DNA of 64,000 nt from Streptomyces sp. NBC_01716 (GTDB taxonomy: Bacteria; Actinomycetota; Actinomycetes; Streptomycetales; Streptomycetaceae), in the NCBI RefSeq assembly GCF_036248275.1, contig NZ_CP109181.1, positions 3,844,001 through 3,908,000 of the forward strand. Reading direction: 5' to 3'. The notes under the pieces were generated by a model that saw only the letters and a program-made list of their open reading frames with translations, ran no database searches and was not told the origin of the DNA. The position numbers and the translations under genes are program-made. Of this stretch, positions 16,074 through 24,914 are shown piece by piece. The first letter of the stretch is position 1, and each line of letters opens with the position of its first letter.

Positions 16074-16568
16074 ATGGGGCCCGATCAGGAGTTCAAGAAC
16101 GAGCTGGATCGCCTCATCGACCACCAACTCCTCCCGGAGGGACGGGACTTCGTTTGGACGTACGACCGGGCCTACCGGGACACGGCCGAGGCCGTCCTTG
16201 ACTCCTTCGCCCGGCCCGGCGCGGCGGCCCGGCGCTTCGACCTCCCCGAGATCAGCGCCACCAGACGCTTCCCCGCCGGCGTCGCCGTCGGATTCCACTT
16301 CCTGGACCACGCCGTCCACTCCTGGGACGTCGCCAGAGCCGTCGGCATCGACTGGCGGCCGGACGACGACATCGCCGAGGCCGCCCTCGCCCTCGCGCGC
16401 CTCGTACCGGACGACGGACGGCGGCTCGCCCCTGGCGCGGCTTTCAGCCCTGCGCGGACACGGGGCGCTCGGGCCAGGCACCCCTTCGACCTCGTACTGC
16501 TCACGCTCGGCAGATCTCCCGGCTGGACCCCGTGGGGCGTGCCATCAGACGCAGAATGGGGCGTATGA
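16074..16568 (+). pseudogene. 5'-truncated maleylpyruvate isomerase-like (TIGR03086-type) gene
   Basis: The 164-aa frame begins within the family rather than at its start. The normal N-terminus with the first metal-binding histidine (usually near a CPGW motif) is absent. The middle and end of the family are recognisable: HFLDHAVHSWDVARAVG holds the metal-binding HxxxHxWD-like site, followed by an ALALARLVPDDG segment and a terminal FDLVLLTLGRSPGW. The frame starts only 14 bases from the divergent hydrolase gene, so its 5' part and promoter seem deleted. Its TGA overlaps the ATG of the S9 peptidase. It could still be expressed but should lack metal chemistry. Confidence 0.5.
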
Positions 16569-18382
16569 CTGAGAAGAACGACGACCACCAGCCGCACGAC
16601 CCGGCGGGGCCCGAGGCGGCCCCCGACTGGGAGAAGCGCTTCCGGGCGCCCCGCGTCTCGCTGCCCGAGTGGGCCGAGGACGCGCCCGACCGCGCGCTGT
16701 TCGTGTCCAACGCGACGGGCACGTACGAGCTGTACGCGTGGGACCGCGCCACGGGCGTCCAGCGGCAGGTCACCGACCGTCCCAACGGCACCACGGACGG
16801 CGTGCTGACCCCGGACGGCCGGTGGATCTGGTGGTTCAGCGACACCGACGGCGACGAGTTCGGCGTCTGGATGCGGCAGCCCTTCGGGGGTGACGCCGAC
16901 GAGCCCGCCGCCCCCGGTGTCGCCCCGGCCTACCCCAGCGGCCTCGCCATCGGCCGTGACGGTACGGCGGTCGTCGGCTGCTCCACCGACGAGGACGGTT
17001 CCACGATCCATGTCCTCCCCCCGGGCGGCACCCCGGTCGAGATCTACCGCCACCGCGAGTCCGCCGGCGTCGGCGACCTGTCGCACGACGGGACGCTCGT
17101 CGCCGTCGAGCACACCGAGCACGGCGACGCGATGCACTCCGCGCTGCGCGTGGTCCGGCCCGACGGCACGGCGGTCGCCGAGCTGGACGACACCAAGGGC
17201 GGCGAGGTCGAACTGGGCCTGGCGGTCCTCGGTTTCGCGCCGGTCGACGGCGACACCCGGCTCCTCGTCGGGCACCAGCGGCGCGGCCGGTGGGAGCCGA
17301 TCGTGTGGGACGTGGCCTCCGGCGAGGAGACCGATCTGGCGATCGAGCTGCCCGGGGACGTATCGGCCGAGTGGTATCCGGACGGGTCCGCGCTGCTGAT
17401 CGTGCACAGCTTCGAGGCGCGCAGCGAGCTGTGGCGCTACGACCTCGCGACGCGCGCGCTGACCGAGGTCGAGACGCCCGCCGGTACGGTGTCGGGCGCG
17501 ACGGCCAGGCCCGACGGCTCGGTGGAGTACCTGTGGTCGTCGGCGGCCCACCCGCCGGTGGTGCGGTCCACGTCGGGCGAGGTCGTGCTCGACCCGCCGG
17601 GCGCGAAGGCACCGGAGTCCGTGCCGGTGACGGACGTCTGGGTGGAGGGGCCTGGCGGCCGTATCCACGCGCTCGTGCAGCGGCCGGCGGGCGAGGGCCC
17701 GTTCCCGACGGTCTTCGAGATCCACGGCGGGCCGACCGCGCACGACCGGGACTCCTTCACGGCGGGCCCGGCGGCCTGGGTGGACCACGGCTTCGCGGTC
17801 GTACGCGTCAACTACCGCGGCTCGACCGGCTACGGCCGCGAGTGGACGGACGCGCTCAAGCACCGCGTCGGCCTGATCGAGCTGGAGGACATCGCGGCGG
17901 TCCGTGAGTGGGCGGTCTCGTCCGGTCTCGCCGACCCGGCGAAGCTCGTGCTCTCCGGCGGCTCGTGGGGCGGCTATCTGACGCTGCTGGGCCTCGGCAC
18001 GCAGCCGGACGCGTGGGCGGTGGGCCTGGCGGCCGTACCGGTGGCCGACTACGTCACGGCGTACCACGACGAGATGGAGGCCCTGAAGTCCATGGACCGC
18101 ACGCTGCTCGGGGGCACGCCGGAGGAGGTCCCGGAGCGGTACGAGGCGTCGTCACCGCTGACGTACGTCGACGCCGTGCGCGCCCCGGTCTACATCTCGG
18201 CCGGCCTGAACGACCCGCGCTGCCCGATCCAGCAGGTGGAGAACTACGTGAACCGCCTGACGGCACGCGGCGCGCCGCACGAGGTGTACCGCTACGACGC
18301 GGGCCACGGCTCCCTGGTGGTCGAGGAACGAATCAAACAGGTCCGCCTGGAACTGGACTTCGCGGAGCGGCACCTGCGGTAG
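16565..18382 (+). CDS. S9 family prolyl oligopeptidase-type peptidase
   Basis: A 605-aa cytoplasmic serine peptidase. An N-terminal seven-bladed beta-propeller (about 30-340) has repeated LYAWDRATG and DGRWIWWF strands. The C-terminal alpha/beta hydrolase domain starts near 365 with VQRPAGEGPFPTV and EIHGGPTAHD. The triad is Ser467 in GGSWGGY, Asp550 in GLNDPRC and His581 in AGHGSL. It resembles acylaminoacyl-peptidase-like S9C enzymes. The ATG at 16565 overlaps the preceding remnant by four bases (ATGA). A strong hairpin lies 34 bases after the stop. Confidence 0.93.
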   Translation: MTEKNDDHQPHDPAGPEAAPDWEKRFRAPRVSLPEWAEDAPDRALFVSNATGTYELYAWDRATGVQRQVTDRPNGTTDGVLTPDGRWIWWFSDTDGDEFGVWMRQPFGGDADEPAAPGVAPAYPSGLAIGRDGTAVVGCSTDEDGSTIHVLPPGGTPVEIYRHRESAGVGDLSHDGTLVAVEHTEHGDAMHSALRVVRPDGTAVAELDDTKGGEVELGLAVLGFAPVDGDTRLLVGHQRRGRWEPIVWDVASGEETDLAIELPGDVSAEWYPDGSALLIVHSFEARSELWRYDLATRALTEVETPAGTVSGATARPDGSVEYLWSSAAHPPVVRSTSGEVVLDPPGAKAPESVPVTDVWVEGPGGRIHALVQRPAGEGPFPTVFEIHGGPTAHDRDSFTAGPAAWVDHGFAVVRVNYRGSTGYGREWTDALKHRVGLIELEDIAAVREWAVSSGLADPAKLVLSGGSWGGYLTLLGLGTQPDAWAVGLAAVPVADYVTAYHDEMEALKSMDRTLLGGTPEEVPERYEASSPLTYVDAVRAPVYISAGLNDPRCPIQQVENYVNRLTARGAPHEVYRYDAGHGSLVVEERIKQVRLELDFAERHLR

Positions 18383-18416
18383 GGCGTGATGTGAGGATCC
18401 TGTCACCGGCCGCCCT

Positions 18417-18443
18417 GGGGGGCGGGCGTGAGCCCCGCCCCCC
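18417..18443 (+). terminator. GC-rich hairpin after the S9 peptidase gene
   Basis: GGGGGGCGGGC and GCCCCGCCCCCC pair with one bulge around the loop GTGA. The loop contains an in-frame GTG that could be mistaken for the SURF1 start. The hairpin separates the peptidase from the SURF1 gene. Confidence 0.65.
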
Positions 18444-18475
18444 GCGCCCGCGTGGGTGCTGCGTACCGTAGAGGG

Positions 18476-19228
18476 GTGTATCGGTTCCTGCTGACGCCCC
18501 GCTGGTGGGGCATCAATGTCTTCGTGCTGCTCGCCATCCCCTTCTGTGTCTTCATGGGGACCTGGCAGCTCGGCCGTTTCGAGGACCGCGTCGACTCGCA
18601 CCGGAGCGCCGAGGACGCCCCCGACCCCGGGAAGCGGGCCGCCGCGCCGGTCGCGGATCTGTTGCCCGTCGATCAGGAGACCTCGGGCCGGCATGCCACG
18701 GCGACCGGTACGTACGCGGACCAACTCGTCGTCCCGAACCGGGAGTTGGACGAGAAGTCCGGCTCGTACGTGCTGGCGCTCCTGCGGACCGACGGCGGCA
18801 AGGCGCTGCCCGTCGTACGCGGCTGGCTGCCCGCCGGCGAGGCCGTGCCCCCCGCCCCGAAGGGCCAGGTCAGCGTGACCGGCGCGCTCCAGGCGCCGGA
18901 GAACTCCGGCAGCGACGGCGCCGACTCCCGCGGCGGGCTGCCGGCCGGGCAGGTCGGCATCATCAGCGGGGCGTCGCTGGTCAACCTCGTGCCGTACGCG
19001 GTGTACGACGCCTGGGTCACCGTCACCGAGCCCGAGGCGGGTCTCACGCCCGTACCGGCGCGGGCGCCGCAGGGCAGCGGTCTTGACCTGAAGGCGTTCC
19101 AGAACCTCGGCTACACGGGCGAGTGGTTCGTCTTCGTCGCGTTCGTGCTCTTCATGTGGTTCCGGCTGTTCCGGCGCGAGACCGAGGCGGTCAAGGACCG
19201 CGCGCTGGGCCTGGAGACGGCGGCGTAA
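18476..19228 (+). CDS. SURF1 family protein (cytochrome oxidase biogenesis)
   Basis: A 250-aa inner-membrane protein of the SURF1/Shy1 family, which helps assemble haem-copper oxidases. It starts with VYRFLLTPRWWG and a helix through IPFCVFMGTWQLGRF, whose GxWQLxR element is the family signature. A large extracytoplasmic loop with PVVRGWLPAG follows, and the protein ends with a second helix around WFVFVAFVLFMWFRLFRRE. I chose the GTG at 18476, since the first residues after it match family starts, a TACCGT -10-like box ends six bases upstream, and the GTG at 18428 lies in a terminator loop. A leaderless message is possible. Confidence 0.9.
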   Translation: MYRFLLTPRWWGINVFVLLAIPFCVFMGTWQLGRFEDRVDSHRSAEDAPDPGKRAAAPVADLLPVDQETSGRHATATGTYADQLVVPNRELDEKSGSYVLALLRTDGGKALPVVRGWLPAGEAVPPAPKGQVSVTGALQAPENSGSDGADSRGGLPAGQVGIISGASLVNLVPYAVYDAWVTVTEPEAGLTPVPARAPQGSGLDLKAFQNLGYTGEWFVFVAFVLFMWFRLFRRETEAVKDRALGLETAA

Positions 19229-19255
19229 CACCCGTACAACCCGCGTGACGCCCCG

Positions 19256-20539
19256 CTACGACGCTTCCAGCACGCCCGTCCGGTAGATCGTCCCCGCGCA
19301 CGCGTTGTCGATCGTCGTCGCGGCCGGCTCCGAGCCCGACTCCGGCGTGTGCACGACGTCGATGCTGCCGTCCTCCGGCGCCCCGTCATCACTGCCGAGC
19401 TGCGGCGAGGGCTCGATCGGCGTCGATCCGGTGCCGTTCGTCGCACCGCCCGTCTCGCCCTCCGTGGGCGAGGGGTCCGGTGACGGCTCACCGGTCGGAC
19501 AGGTGTCGGTCGGCACCCAGGCGAACATCACCTCGTACGCCCCCGTCGGCGGCAGCACCAGGCTGGTCGCCTCCTGCGAGGGGTCGGGCAGGCCGCTCGC
19601 GGCGTCACCCTCGATGTGGTCCCGCACCTCGATCTTGCTGGGGTCGGCCGCGCCCGCCGCCTGGAAGCGGACGGAACCGTGGCCGCTGACCGAGCAGTCC
19701 GTGCCGGAGACGTTGGAGATACGGAACCGGCCGTAGACCGTGCCGTCGGCCTGTGGTTCGCCCGACTCGGAGCTCACCTGGAGCTGGCTCGCGTCGCAGG
19801 TGGCGGTGGAGCTGGTGAAACTGCTCTCGGGGTCGTTGTCGAAGCCGCCGGTCGTACCGCCCGTGGTCCCGTCGCCGCCCGTCTCGGGCGAGTCCTTGCC
19901 GTCCGGGCCACCCTGTTCGTCGTCCGTCTTGCCGGAGGGGCCGGAGCCCTCCTTCTCACTGTCCTTGGGGCCGCCGTCGGAGCCGGTTCCGCCCTGGACC
20001 TGCTCCCCGTGGCCCACGTTGAAAGACTTGCCGTCCGAGGAACTGCCGGTGTTGGCGACATGCACGAAGGCCGGCACGGCCGTACCGAACAGCAGCGCCG
20101 CCGCCGCGACGCCGACGAACGCCTGGCGCTTGCGCGCGCGTCTCGCGGGCACGGCCCGCTTCAGCTGGTCGAGGGCTCCGGGCGAGGGCTGGATCTCCTG
20201 GACGGCGCCGTGCAGGAGCCGGCGGAGCGCCAACTCGTCGGAGGTGTCACCGTCGTCACCGCCCACTCCCTCTTCGCCGCCCACTCCCCCTTCGCCGCGG
20301 CCGAAGATCGCCGCGAGAGGCTGGGGCCGAGTCACCTCTGTCTGCCGATCCCCATCGGCTCGGGCGGCACCGCCGTCGGCGTCTTCCGCGCCCCGCGTGC
20401 TGTCGGCCACACTGTGCAGGTCTCCGCCCGGTTCTTCTTCCGGCCCGTGGTTCACAGTTCCATTCCCAGTCGACTCGCTCGTCGGACCGTCCGGCCCCTC
20501 CGGCCTTCCGTGGTCCTGGTCTCGCTCGTGCCCGTTCAT
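19256..20539 (-). CDS. Sigma-factor-linked membrane protein with DUF4232-like outer domain
   Basis: A 427-aa protein. A long acidic hydrophilic N-terminus (1-100) is followed by an amphipathic stretch DELALRRLLHGAVQEIQPSPGAL, a basic RRARKRQ cluster and one helix (about 140-162). Outside lies a Gly/Asp/Lys-rich linker, then a Cys-containing beta domain (about 245-365) with TATCDASQL and NVSGTDCSVSG, like DUF4232, and an acidic tail. The ATG overlaps the sigma-factor stop by four bases (ATGA), so the two are translationally coupled. This arrangement, and the short helical segment before the membrane, suggest an anti-sigma or partner role. There is no zinc-binding HxxxCxxC motif. Confidence 0.8.
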   Translation of the reverse strand: MNGHERDQDHGRPEGPDGPTSESTGNGTVNHGPEEEPGGDLHSVADSTRGAEDADGGAARADGDRQTEVTRPQPLAAIFGRGEGGVGGEEGVGGDDGDTSDELALRRLLHGAVQEIQPSPGALDQLKRAVPARRARKRQAFVGVAAAALLFGTAVPAFVHVANTGSSSDGKSFNVGHGEQVQGGTGSDGGPKDSEKEGSGPSGKTDDEQGGPDGKDSPETGGDGTTGGTTGGFDNDPESSFTSSTATCDASQLQVSSESGEPQADGTVYGRFRISNVSGTDCSVSGHGSVRFQAAGAADPSKIEVRDHIEGDAASGLPDPSQEATSLVLPPTGAYEVMFAWVPTDTCPTGEPSPDPSPTEGETGGATNGTGSTPIEPSPQLGSDDGAPEDGSIDVVHTPESGSEPAATTIDNACAGTIYRTGVLEAS

Positions 20540-21108
20540 GCCGTGGCCTCCATGGCGATACGCAGCGCCGCGATGCCTCGCGAGCCGTACGCCTTCACCG
20601 AGCCCAGGGATATGCCGAGCGTCTCGGAGACCTGCGCCTCCGTCATGTCGGCGAAGTAGCGCAGCACCAGTACCTCGCGCTGGCGGCGCTGGAGGCCGCG
20701 CATCGCCTTGATCAGCGCGTCGCGCTCCAGCAGGTCGTACGCGCCTTCCTCGGCGCTCGCCATGTCGGGCATCGGCTTCGAGAGCAGCTTGAGCCCGAGG
20801 ATGCGGCGGCGCAGCGCGGAGCGCGACAGGTTGACGACCGTCTGGCGCAGATACGCGAGGGTCTTCTCCGGTTCGCGTACGCGATTGCGCGCCGAGTGCA
20901 CACGTATGAAGGCTTCCTGGACGACGTCCTCGCACGAGGCCGTGTCGTCCAGGAGCAGGGCCGCGAGGCCGAGCAGTGAGCGGTAGTGCTGTCGGTAGGT
21001 CTCGGTCAGATGGTCGACGGTGGTACCTGCGGCCATCGCGCCGTCAGCCTCGCGCCGGTCCGGGAGACCCGTCGGGCGCGCCGCCGGCATGGGAGCGATC
21101 ACCGGCAT
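20536..21108 (-). CDS. ECF/SigE-type sigma-70 family factor
   Basis: A 190-aa group 4 sigma factor. Region 2 spans about 35-95 with LLGLAALLLDDTASCEDVVQEAFIR, ending in a KTLAYLRQTVVNLSRS segment. Region 4 (about 130-185) holds RQREVLVLRYFADMTEAQVSETLGIS and GSVKAYGSRG. Region 3 is absent. The ATG at 21108 is chosen because family members begin MPVIAPMPAAR. The frame is open upstream without homology. It is followed by a coupled membrane protein. The 419-base gap upstream is AT-richer and separates it from asd, so it has its own promoter. Confidence 0.9.
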   Translation of the reverse strand: MPVIAPMPAARPTGLPDRREADGAMAAGTTVDHLTETYRQHYRSLLGLAALLLDDTASCEDVVQEAFIRVHSARNRVREPEKTLAYLRQTVVNLSRSALRRRILGLKLLSKPMPDMASAEEGAYDLLERDALIKAMRGLQRRQREVLVLRYFADMTEAQVSETLGISLGSVKAYGSRGIAALRIAMEATA

Positions 21109-21527
21109 ACCACCGGGACTGCGAGGCCGACGGCTCGGCCGCACCGAAGTGCCGCGAACCGGGACGACCGCTGTGAAATCGAGAACCTCTGCCACGCCTG
21201 TTGGACACGCTGCCCCCGCCCAGGGTTGTACGTGTTCGCCACCACATTTGACGATGCACCAATTGCCCTCATGCGTAACCGTTCTCCCCCACATGCCCCT
21301 TTTGTCTACGACATCGCGGAGGGACAACCGCATAGACGCTTCCGGTCAACCGTCGGTTGCGACAAGTCGGATGAGCATCGTCCGCCACCGGAACACCCCA
21401 GTTCAAGTGGCCCTGAACGGCGATTTGCTCACAGGGCTTTCACAGATCCTACAAAGGGCCGGACGGCCCACTCGGACGGGCACCCGCCCTCCGCGGTACG
21501 CGCCCGCCGGACGTGCCCGACCTCCGG
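21109..21527. other. 419-base AT-richer intergenic region upstream of the sigma factor
   Basis: No coding sequence is supported here. Read on the minus strand it holds a TTGACC -35-like box near 21343-21348, an asd terminator hairpin at 21456-21469, and a noticeably lower GC content than its neighbours. It probably carries the promoter of the sigma-factor operon. Confidence 0.5.
21456..21469 (-). terminator. Terminator of the ask-asd operon
   Basis: GGGCCG and CGGCCC pair around a two-base loop. On the minus strand they are followed by TTTGTAGG, giving a short T-run. It lies about 60 bases after the asd stop. Confidence 0.45.
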
Positions 21528-22586
21528 CTACGCGCCGGTGAACTCCCCGGCCACGGCCTCCGCGATCTGCGCCGTGTTGAGCGCCGCGCCCTTACGGAGG
21601 TTGTCACCGCACACGAAGAGCTCCAGCGCCCGCTCGTCGTCCAGCGAACGCCGCACCCGCCCCACCCACGTCGGGTCGGTCCCCACCACGTCCGCCGGCG
21701 TCGGGAAGTCCCCCGCCGCCGGATTGTCGAACAGCACCACGCCCGGCGACGTCGCCAGGATCTCGTGCGCCCGGTCGACCGTGACCGCGCCCTCGAAGCG
21801 CGCGTGCACCGCGAGCGAGTGCGCGGTGATCACGGGCACGTGCACACACGTCACCGCGACCTTCAGATCGGGCAGATCGAGGACCTTCCGGGTCTCCTCG
21901 CGGATCGCCATCTCCTCGGACGACCAGCCGTCCTCCATGAGCGACCCCGCCCACGGGACGACGTTGAGCGCCAGCGGCCCGCCGAAGGGCCCGGTGATGT
22001 CGCCGACCGCGCGCCGCACGTCGCCGGGGTTCGTCCCCAGCTCCGTACCGGCCACGACCGACAGCTGCCGGCGCAGCGCCTCGACGCCGTCCTGTCCGGC
22101 GGCGCTGACCGCCTGGTACGACGAGACGACCAGCTCGCGCACCCCGAACTCGGCGTGCAGCGAGCCGACCGCCACGATCATCGAGAGCGTGGCGCAGCCC
22201 GGACTCGCGACGATGCCGCGCGGACGGAGCCGCCCGGCATGCGGGTTGAGCTCGGGCACCACGAGCGGCACCTGGTCGTCCATGCGGAACGCGGCGGACG
22301 CGTCCACCACGACGGCGCCCTGGGACACCGCGATGGGTGCCCACTGGGCGGACACGGCGTCCGGTACGAGAAACAGCGCGACATCGACTCCCGAGAGCGC
22401 GGCCTCGCTGAGCGCCACGACCTCGGTCTCCTCGCCCCGTACGGTCAGCTTGCGGCCGGCCGTGCGGGGCGAGGCCAGAAGGCGGATCTCGCCCCAGACG
22501 TCCGCGTGCTGCGACAGGATCTGGAGCATGACGGCGCCGACGCCCCCGGTCGCGCCTACGACCGCGAGCGTCGGGCGGCCGTTCAT
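21528..22586 (-). CDS. asd: Aspartate-semialdehyde dehydrogenase
   Basis: A 352-aa NADPH-dependent enzyme that reduces aspartyl-4-phosphate to aspartate semialdehyde, the branch point to lysine/diaminopimelate, threonine and methionine. The nucleotide-binding turn is VGATGGVG (10-17). The catalytic cysteine is Cys131 in SPGCATL. The substrate-binding SSYQAVSAAGQ segment and a late VCVHVPVI-like core (TCVHVPVITAHS) fit the family. It lies 25 bases downstream of ask on the same strand, forming the classical ask-asd operon. SPGC instead of the commoner N-C-T context marks the actinobacterial second asd type. Confidence 0.96.
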   Translation of the reverse strand: MNGRPTLAVVGATGGVGAVMLQILSQHADVWGEIRLLASPRTAGRKLTVRGEETEVVALSEAALSGVDVALFLVPDAVSAQWAPIAVSQGAVVVDASAAFRMDDQVPLVVPELNPHAGRLRPRGIVASPGCATLSMIVAVGSLHAEFGVRELVVSSYQAVSAAGQDGVEALRRQLSVVAGTELGTNPGDVRRAVGDITGPFGGPLALNVVPWAGSLMEDGWSSEEMAIREETRKVLDLPDLKVAVTCVHVPVITAHSLAVHARFEGAVTVDRAHEILATSPGVVLFDNPAAGDFPTPADVVGTDPTWVGRVRRSLDDERALELFVCGDNLRKGAALNTAQIAEAVAGEFTGA

Positions 22587-22611
22587 CGGCCCGCGCTTCC
22601 GCGACTCCCGC

Positions 22612-23883
22612 TCATCGTCCGGTGCCCCCGTAGACCACGGCCTCGTCCGACTCGGTGTCCAGGCCGAAGGCGGTGTGCACCGCGCGCACGGCCTCGTTCA
22701 CGTCGTCCGCGCGGGTGACGACCGAGATACGGATCTCGGAGGTCGAGATCAGCTCGATGTTCACGCCCGCGTCGGACAGCGCCTCGAAGAAACCGGCCGT
22801 GACACCCGGATTCGTCTTCATACCGGCGCCGACCAGCGAGATCTTGCCGATCTGGTCGTCGTAGCGCAGCGAGTCGAAGCCGATCGTGCCCTTCGCCCGC
22901 TCCAGGGCGTCGATCGCCTTGCGGCCCTCCGTCTTGGGGAGGGTGAAGGAGATGTCGGTCAGCCCGGTGGACGCGGCCGACACGTTCTGCACGACCATGT
23001 CGATGTTGACCTCGGCGTTCGCGATGGTACGGAAGATCGCGGCGGCCTCCCCGGGCTTGTCGGGCACGCCGACGACGGTGATCTTGGCCTCGGAGACGTC
23101 GTGGGCGACTCCGGAGATGATGGCGTGCTCCACCTGCTGGTCCCCTTGCGGCTCGTTGCTGACCCAGGTGCCGCGCAGTCCGGAGAAGGACGAGCGGACA
23201 TGGATCGGGATGTTGTATCGGCGTGCGTACTCGACGCAGCGGTGCAGCAGCACCTTGGAACCGGACGACGCCAGCTCCAGCATGTCCTCGATGGAGATCC
23301 AGTCGATCTTCCGGGCCTTCGGGACGACGCGCGGGTCGGCGGTGAAGACGCCGTCCACGTCCGTGTAGATCTCACAGACCTCGGCGTCCAGCGCGGCGGC
23401 GAGGGCGACGGCGGTGGTGTCGGAGCCGCCCCTGCCGAGGGTGGTGATGTCCTTCTTGTCCTGGGACACACCCTGGAATCCGGCGACGATGGCGATGTTG
23501 CCCTCGTCCAGCGCCGTACGGATACGGCCGGGCGTCACGTCGATGATGCGCGCCTTGTTGTGGACCGAGTCGGTGATGACGCCGGCCTGACTGCCGGTGA
23601 ACGACTGGGCCTCGTGGCCCAGGCTTTTGATCGCCATGGCCAGCAGCGCCATGGAGATCCGCTCTCCGGAGGTCAACAGCATGTCCAGTTCCCGACCCGC
23701 GGGGATCGGGGACACCTGTTCGGCGAGGTCGGTCAGCTCGTCCGTCGTGTCGCCCATCGCGGATACCACGACGACCACTTGATGGCCGTTCTTCTTGGCA
23801 TCGACGATTCTCTTGGCAACGCGCTTGATGCCTTCGGCATCGGCAACGGAGGAGCCTCCGTACTTCTGCACGACAAGGCCCAC
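22612..23883 (-). CDS. ask: Aspartate kinase
   Basis: A 423-aa enzyme (lysC in other bacteria) that phosphorylates aspartate at the start of the aspartate amino-acid pathway. The kinase domain starts with VQKYGGSSV (family K-F/Y-G-G-T/S) and includes TLGRGGSDTTAVALAAAL and the EIYTDVDGVFTADPR segment. Two ACT domains follow (about 265-423) with KITVVGVPDKPGEAA and KISLVGAGMKTNPGV, sites of feedback control by lysine and threonine. The GTG at 23883 is chosen because GAGGAG lies six bases upstream and homology begins there. In relatives a smaller beta subunit comes from an internal start; I cannot confirm one here. Confidence 0.97.
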   Translation of the reverse strand: MGLVVQKYGGSSVADAEGIKRVAKRIVDAKKNGHQVVVVVSAMGDTTDELTDLAEQVSPIPAGRELDMLLTSGERISMALLAMAIKSLGHEAQSFTGSQAGVITDSVHNKARIIDVTPGRIRTALDEGNIAIVAGFQGVSQDKKDITTLGRGGSDTTAVALAAALDAEVCEIYTDVDGVFTADPRVVPKARKIDWISIEDMLELASSGSKVLLHRCVEYARRYNIPIHVRSSFSGLRGTWVSNEPQGDQQVEHAIISGVAHDVSEAKITVVGVPDKPGEAAAIFRTIANAEVNIDMVVQNVSAASTGLTDISFTLPKTEGRKAIDALERAKGTIGFDSLRYDDQIGKISLVGAGMKTNPGVTAGFFEALSDAGVNIELISTSEIRISVVTRADDVNEAVRAVHTAFGLDTESDEAVVYGGTGR

Positions 23884-23934
23884 GTGCGCTCCTCGATCAG
23901 TCATGCCGCAGTCGTTCATCACTGCGGTCGGCTC

Positions 23935-23940
23935 AGTCTA
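23935..23940 (-). promoter_or_regulatory. Possible -10 box of the ask-asd operon
   Basis: On the minus strand TAGACT lies about 50 bases before the ask GTG and fits the TAnnnT consensus. The -35 match (CCAAGC) 17 bases upstream is poor, so confidence is low. Confidence 0.35.
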
Positions 23941-24117
23941 ACGAGCAGCCGCATTCCGCTTGGGATATATCGCATCGTGAGATACCCGGCTCACACCTTG
24001 ATCACCCAACAAGCGTCGCGGCTGCTCGGTGGACATGCATGCCCGGTATGAAACGCCCCACGCGAAACGTGGTCCGGGTCACACGCTGATCCCGCCCGGT
24101 TGGGCCTGTGCCGGAAG

Positions 24118-24261
24118 TTATCGGCCGGGATCGGTGGTGGCGGGGGCCTGTACGGCCGGGGCCTGTCCGGCGATGACGTTTGTGGGGAGGCTGCCGGCCG
24201 CCACGAGGCCCGCTGCGGCGATGGCGCCCGCGACGACGCACTGGATGATCTTTCCGAACAC
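24118..24261 (-). CDS. Small secreted or membrane peptide (47 aa)
   Basis: A GTG five bases after GGAGG (TGGAGGCTCCTGTG context) opens a 47-codon frame ending in TAA. The product starts MFGKIIQC, has a strongly hydrophobic alanine-rich core VVAGAIAAAGLVAAGSLP, then a polar Gln/Pro/Thr-rich tail ending ATTDPGR. This is the pattern of a signal peptide or single helix with a short outer tail. Coding support is the good ribosome binding site and the charge-hydrophobic-polar layout. I do not recognise a family. It lies between ask and the lipoprotein operon. Confidence 0.5.
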   Translation of the reverse strand: MFGKIIQCVVAGAIAAAGLVAAGSLPTNVIAGQAPAVQAPATTDPGR

Positions 24262-24347
24262 AGGAGCCTCCACGGAAACGCCGATGAACGCCAACGAACG
24301 CCGACAGGGGCGTCATTAGGGTTATACGGAGGAACGGGGCCCCAGGT

Positions 24348-24914
24348 TCACGAAGAGTCGGCGGGGGTCCCGGCGGACCAGAAGCCGGAGCGCACGTTGG
24401 GACGGGGGATCTCGACGCCCTCGTAGGCGGGACCGTTGGGCTCGGCGGTGGGGGCGGCGACCTTCGACTCCGCGACGCAGGGGGAGTCGACGTCGAAGAA
24501 CACCTGACCCTTGTAGCCCACGATCAGACTGATCCCGAAGCCTTCCGGACTGTTGGCGAAGATGGCGGGGCTGTCTTTGTTGGGATTCACGGAAGTGATG
24601 CGGTAGCCGCTCTTCTTCCAGTACCGCTCGACCATGCCCAGGAAATTCCCACGCCGCTGTTCCGAGATGATGGTCATCACCGTCCGCCGACGGGTCAGAT
24701 CACAACTGCCGGTGGATGTGTCGTCGTGAGCCCACTGAACCTCCGGCTCGATCGCCCCGAGCGTCGAATCGAGCATGGTGTCCGCGTGCTCGGCCGCCTC
24801 TTGCATATTCATGGTCGCCGCCACTCCCTTGTCATCCCCTCCCAGCACTCCGCATCCGGCGAGCAACCCACTCACCAGAAGCAGAATCGGGACCCGCGTC
24901 ATCTCCCGTTTCAT
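24348..24914 (-). CDS. Secreted lipoprotein, hypothetical
   Basis: A 188-aa predicted lipoprotein: basic start MKREMTR, hydrophobic core PILLLVSGLLAG and lipobox cysteine Cys21. The mature part has two further cysteines (TGSCDLTRRR and DSPCVAES), probably a disulfide, and a YWKKSGYRITSVNPNKDSPAIF segment typical of a family of Streptomyces lipoproteins of unknown function found beside alpha/beta hydrolase_8 genes. The ATG at 24914 overlaps the upstream stop by four bases and has GGAG six bases before it. It is the last gene of a three-gene coupled operon. Confidence 0.85.
   Translation of the reverse strand: MKREMTRVPILLLVSGLLAGCGVLGGDDKGVAATMNMQEAAEHADTMLDSTLGAIEPEVQWAHDDTSTGSCDLTRRRTVMTIISEQRRGNFLGMVERYWKKSGYRITSVNPNKDSPAIFANSPEGFGISLIVGYKGQVFFDVDSPCVAESKVAAPTAEPNGPAYEGVEIPRPNVRSGFWSAGTPADSS

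Noticed and set aside
18428..18475. GTG at 18428 as the SURF1 start
   Set aside because: It lies in the loop of a strong terminator hairpin, and family homology begins at the GTG at 18476.
20986..24051. Plus-strand 1021-codon frame opposite asd and ask
   Set aside because: Shadow of two well-recognised enzymes on the minus strand.
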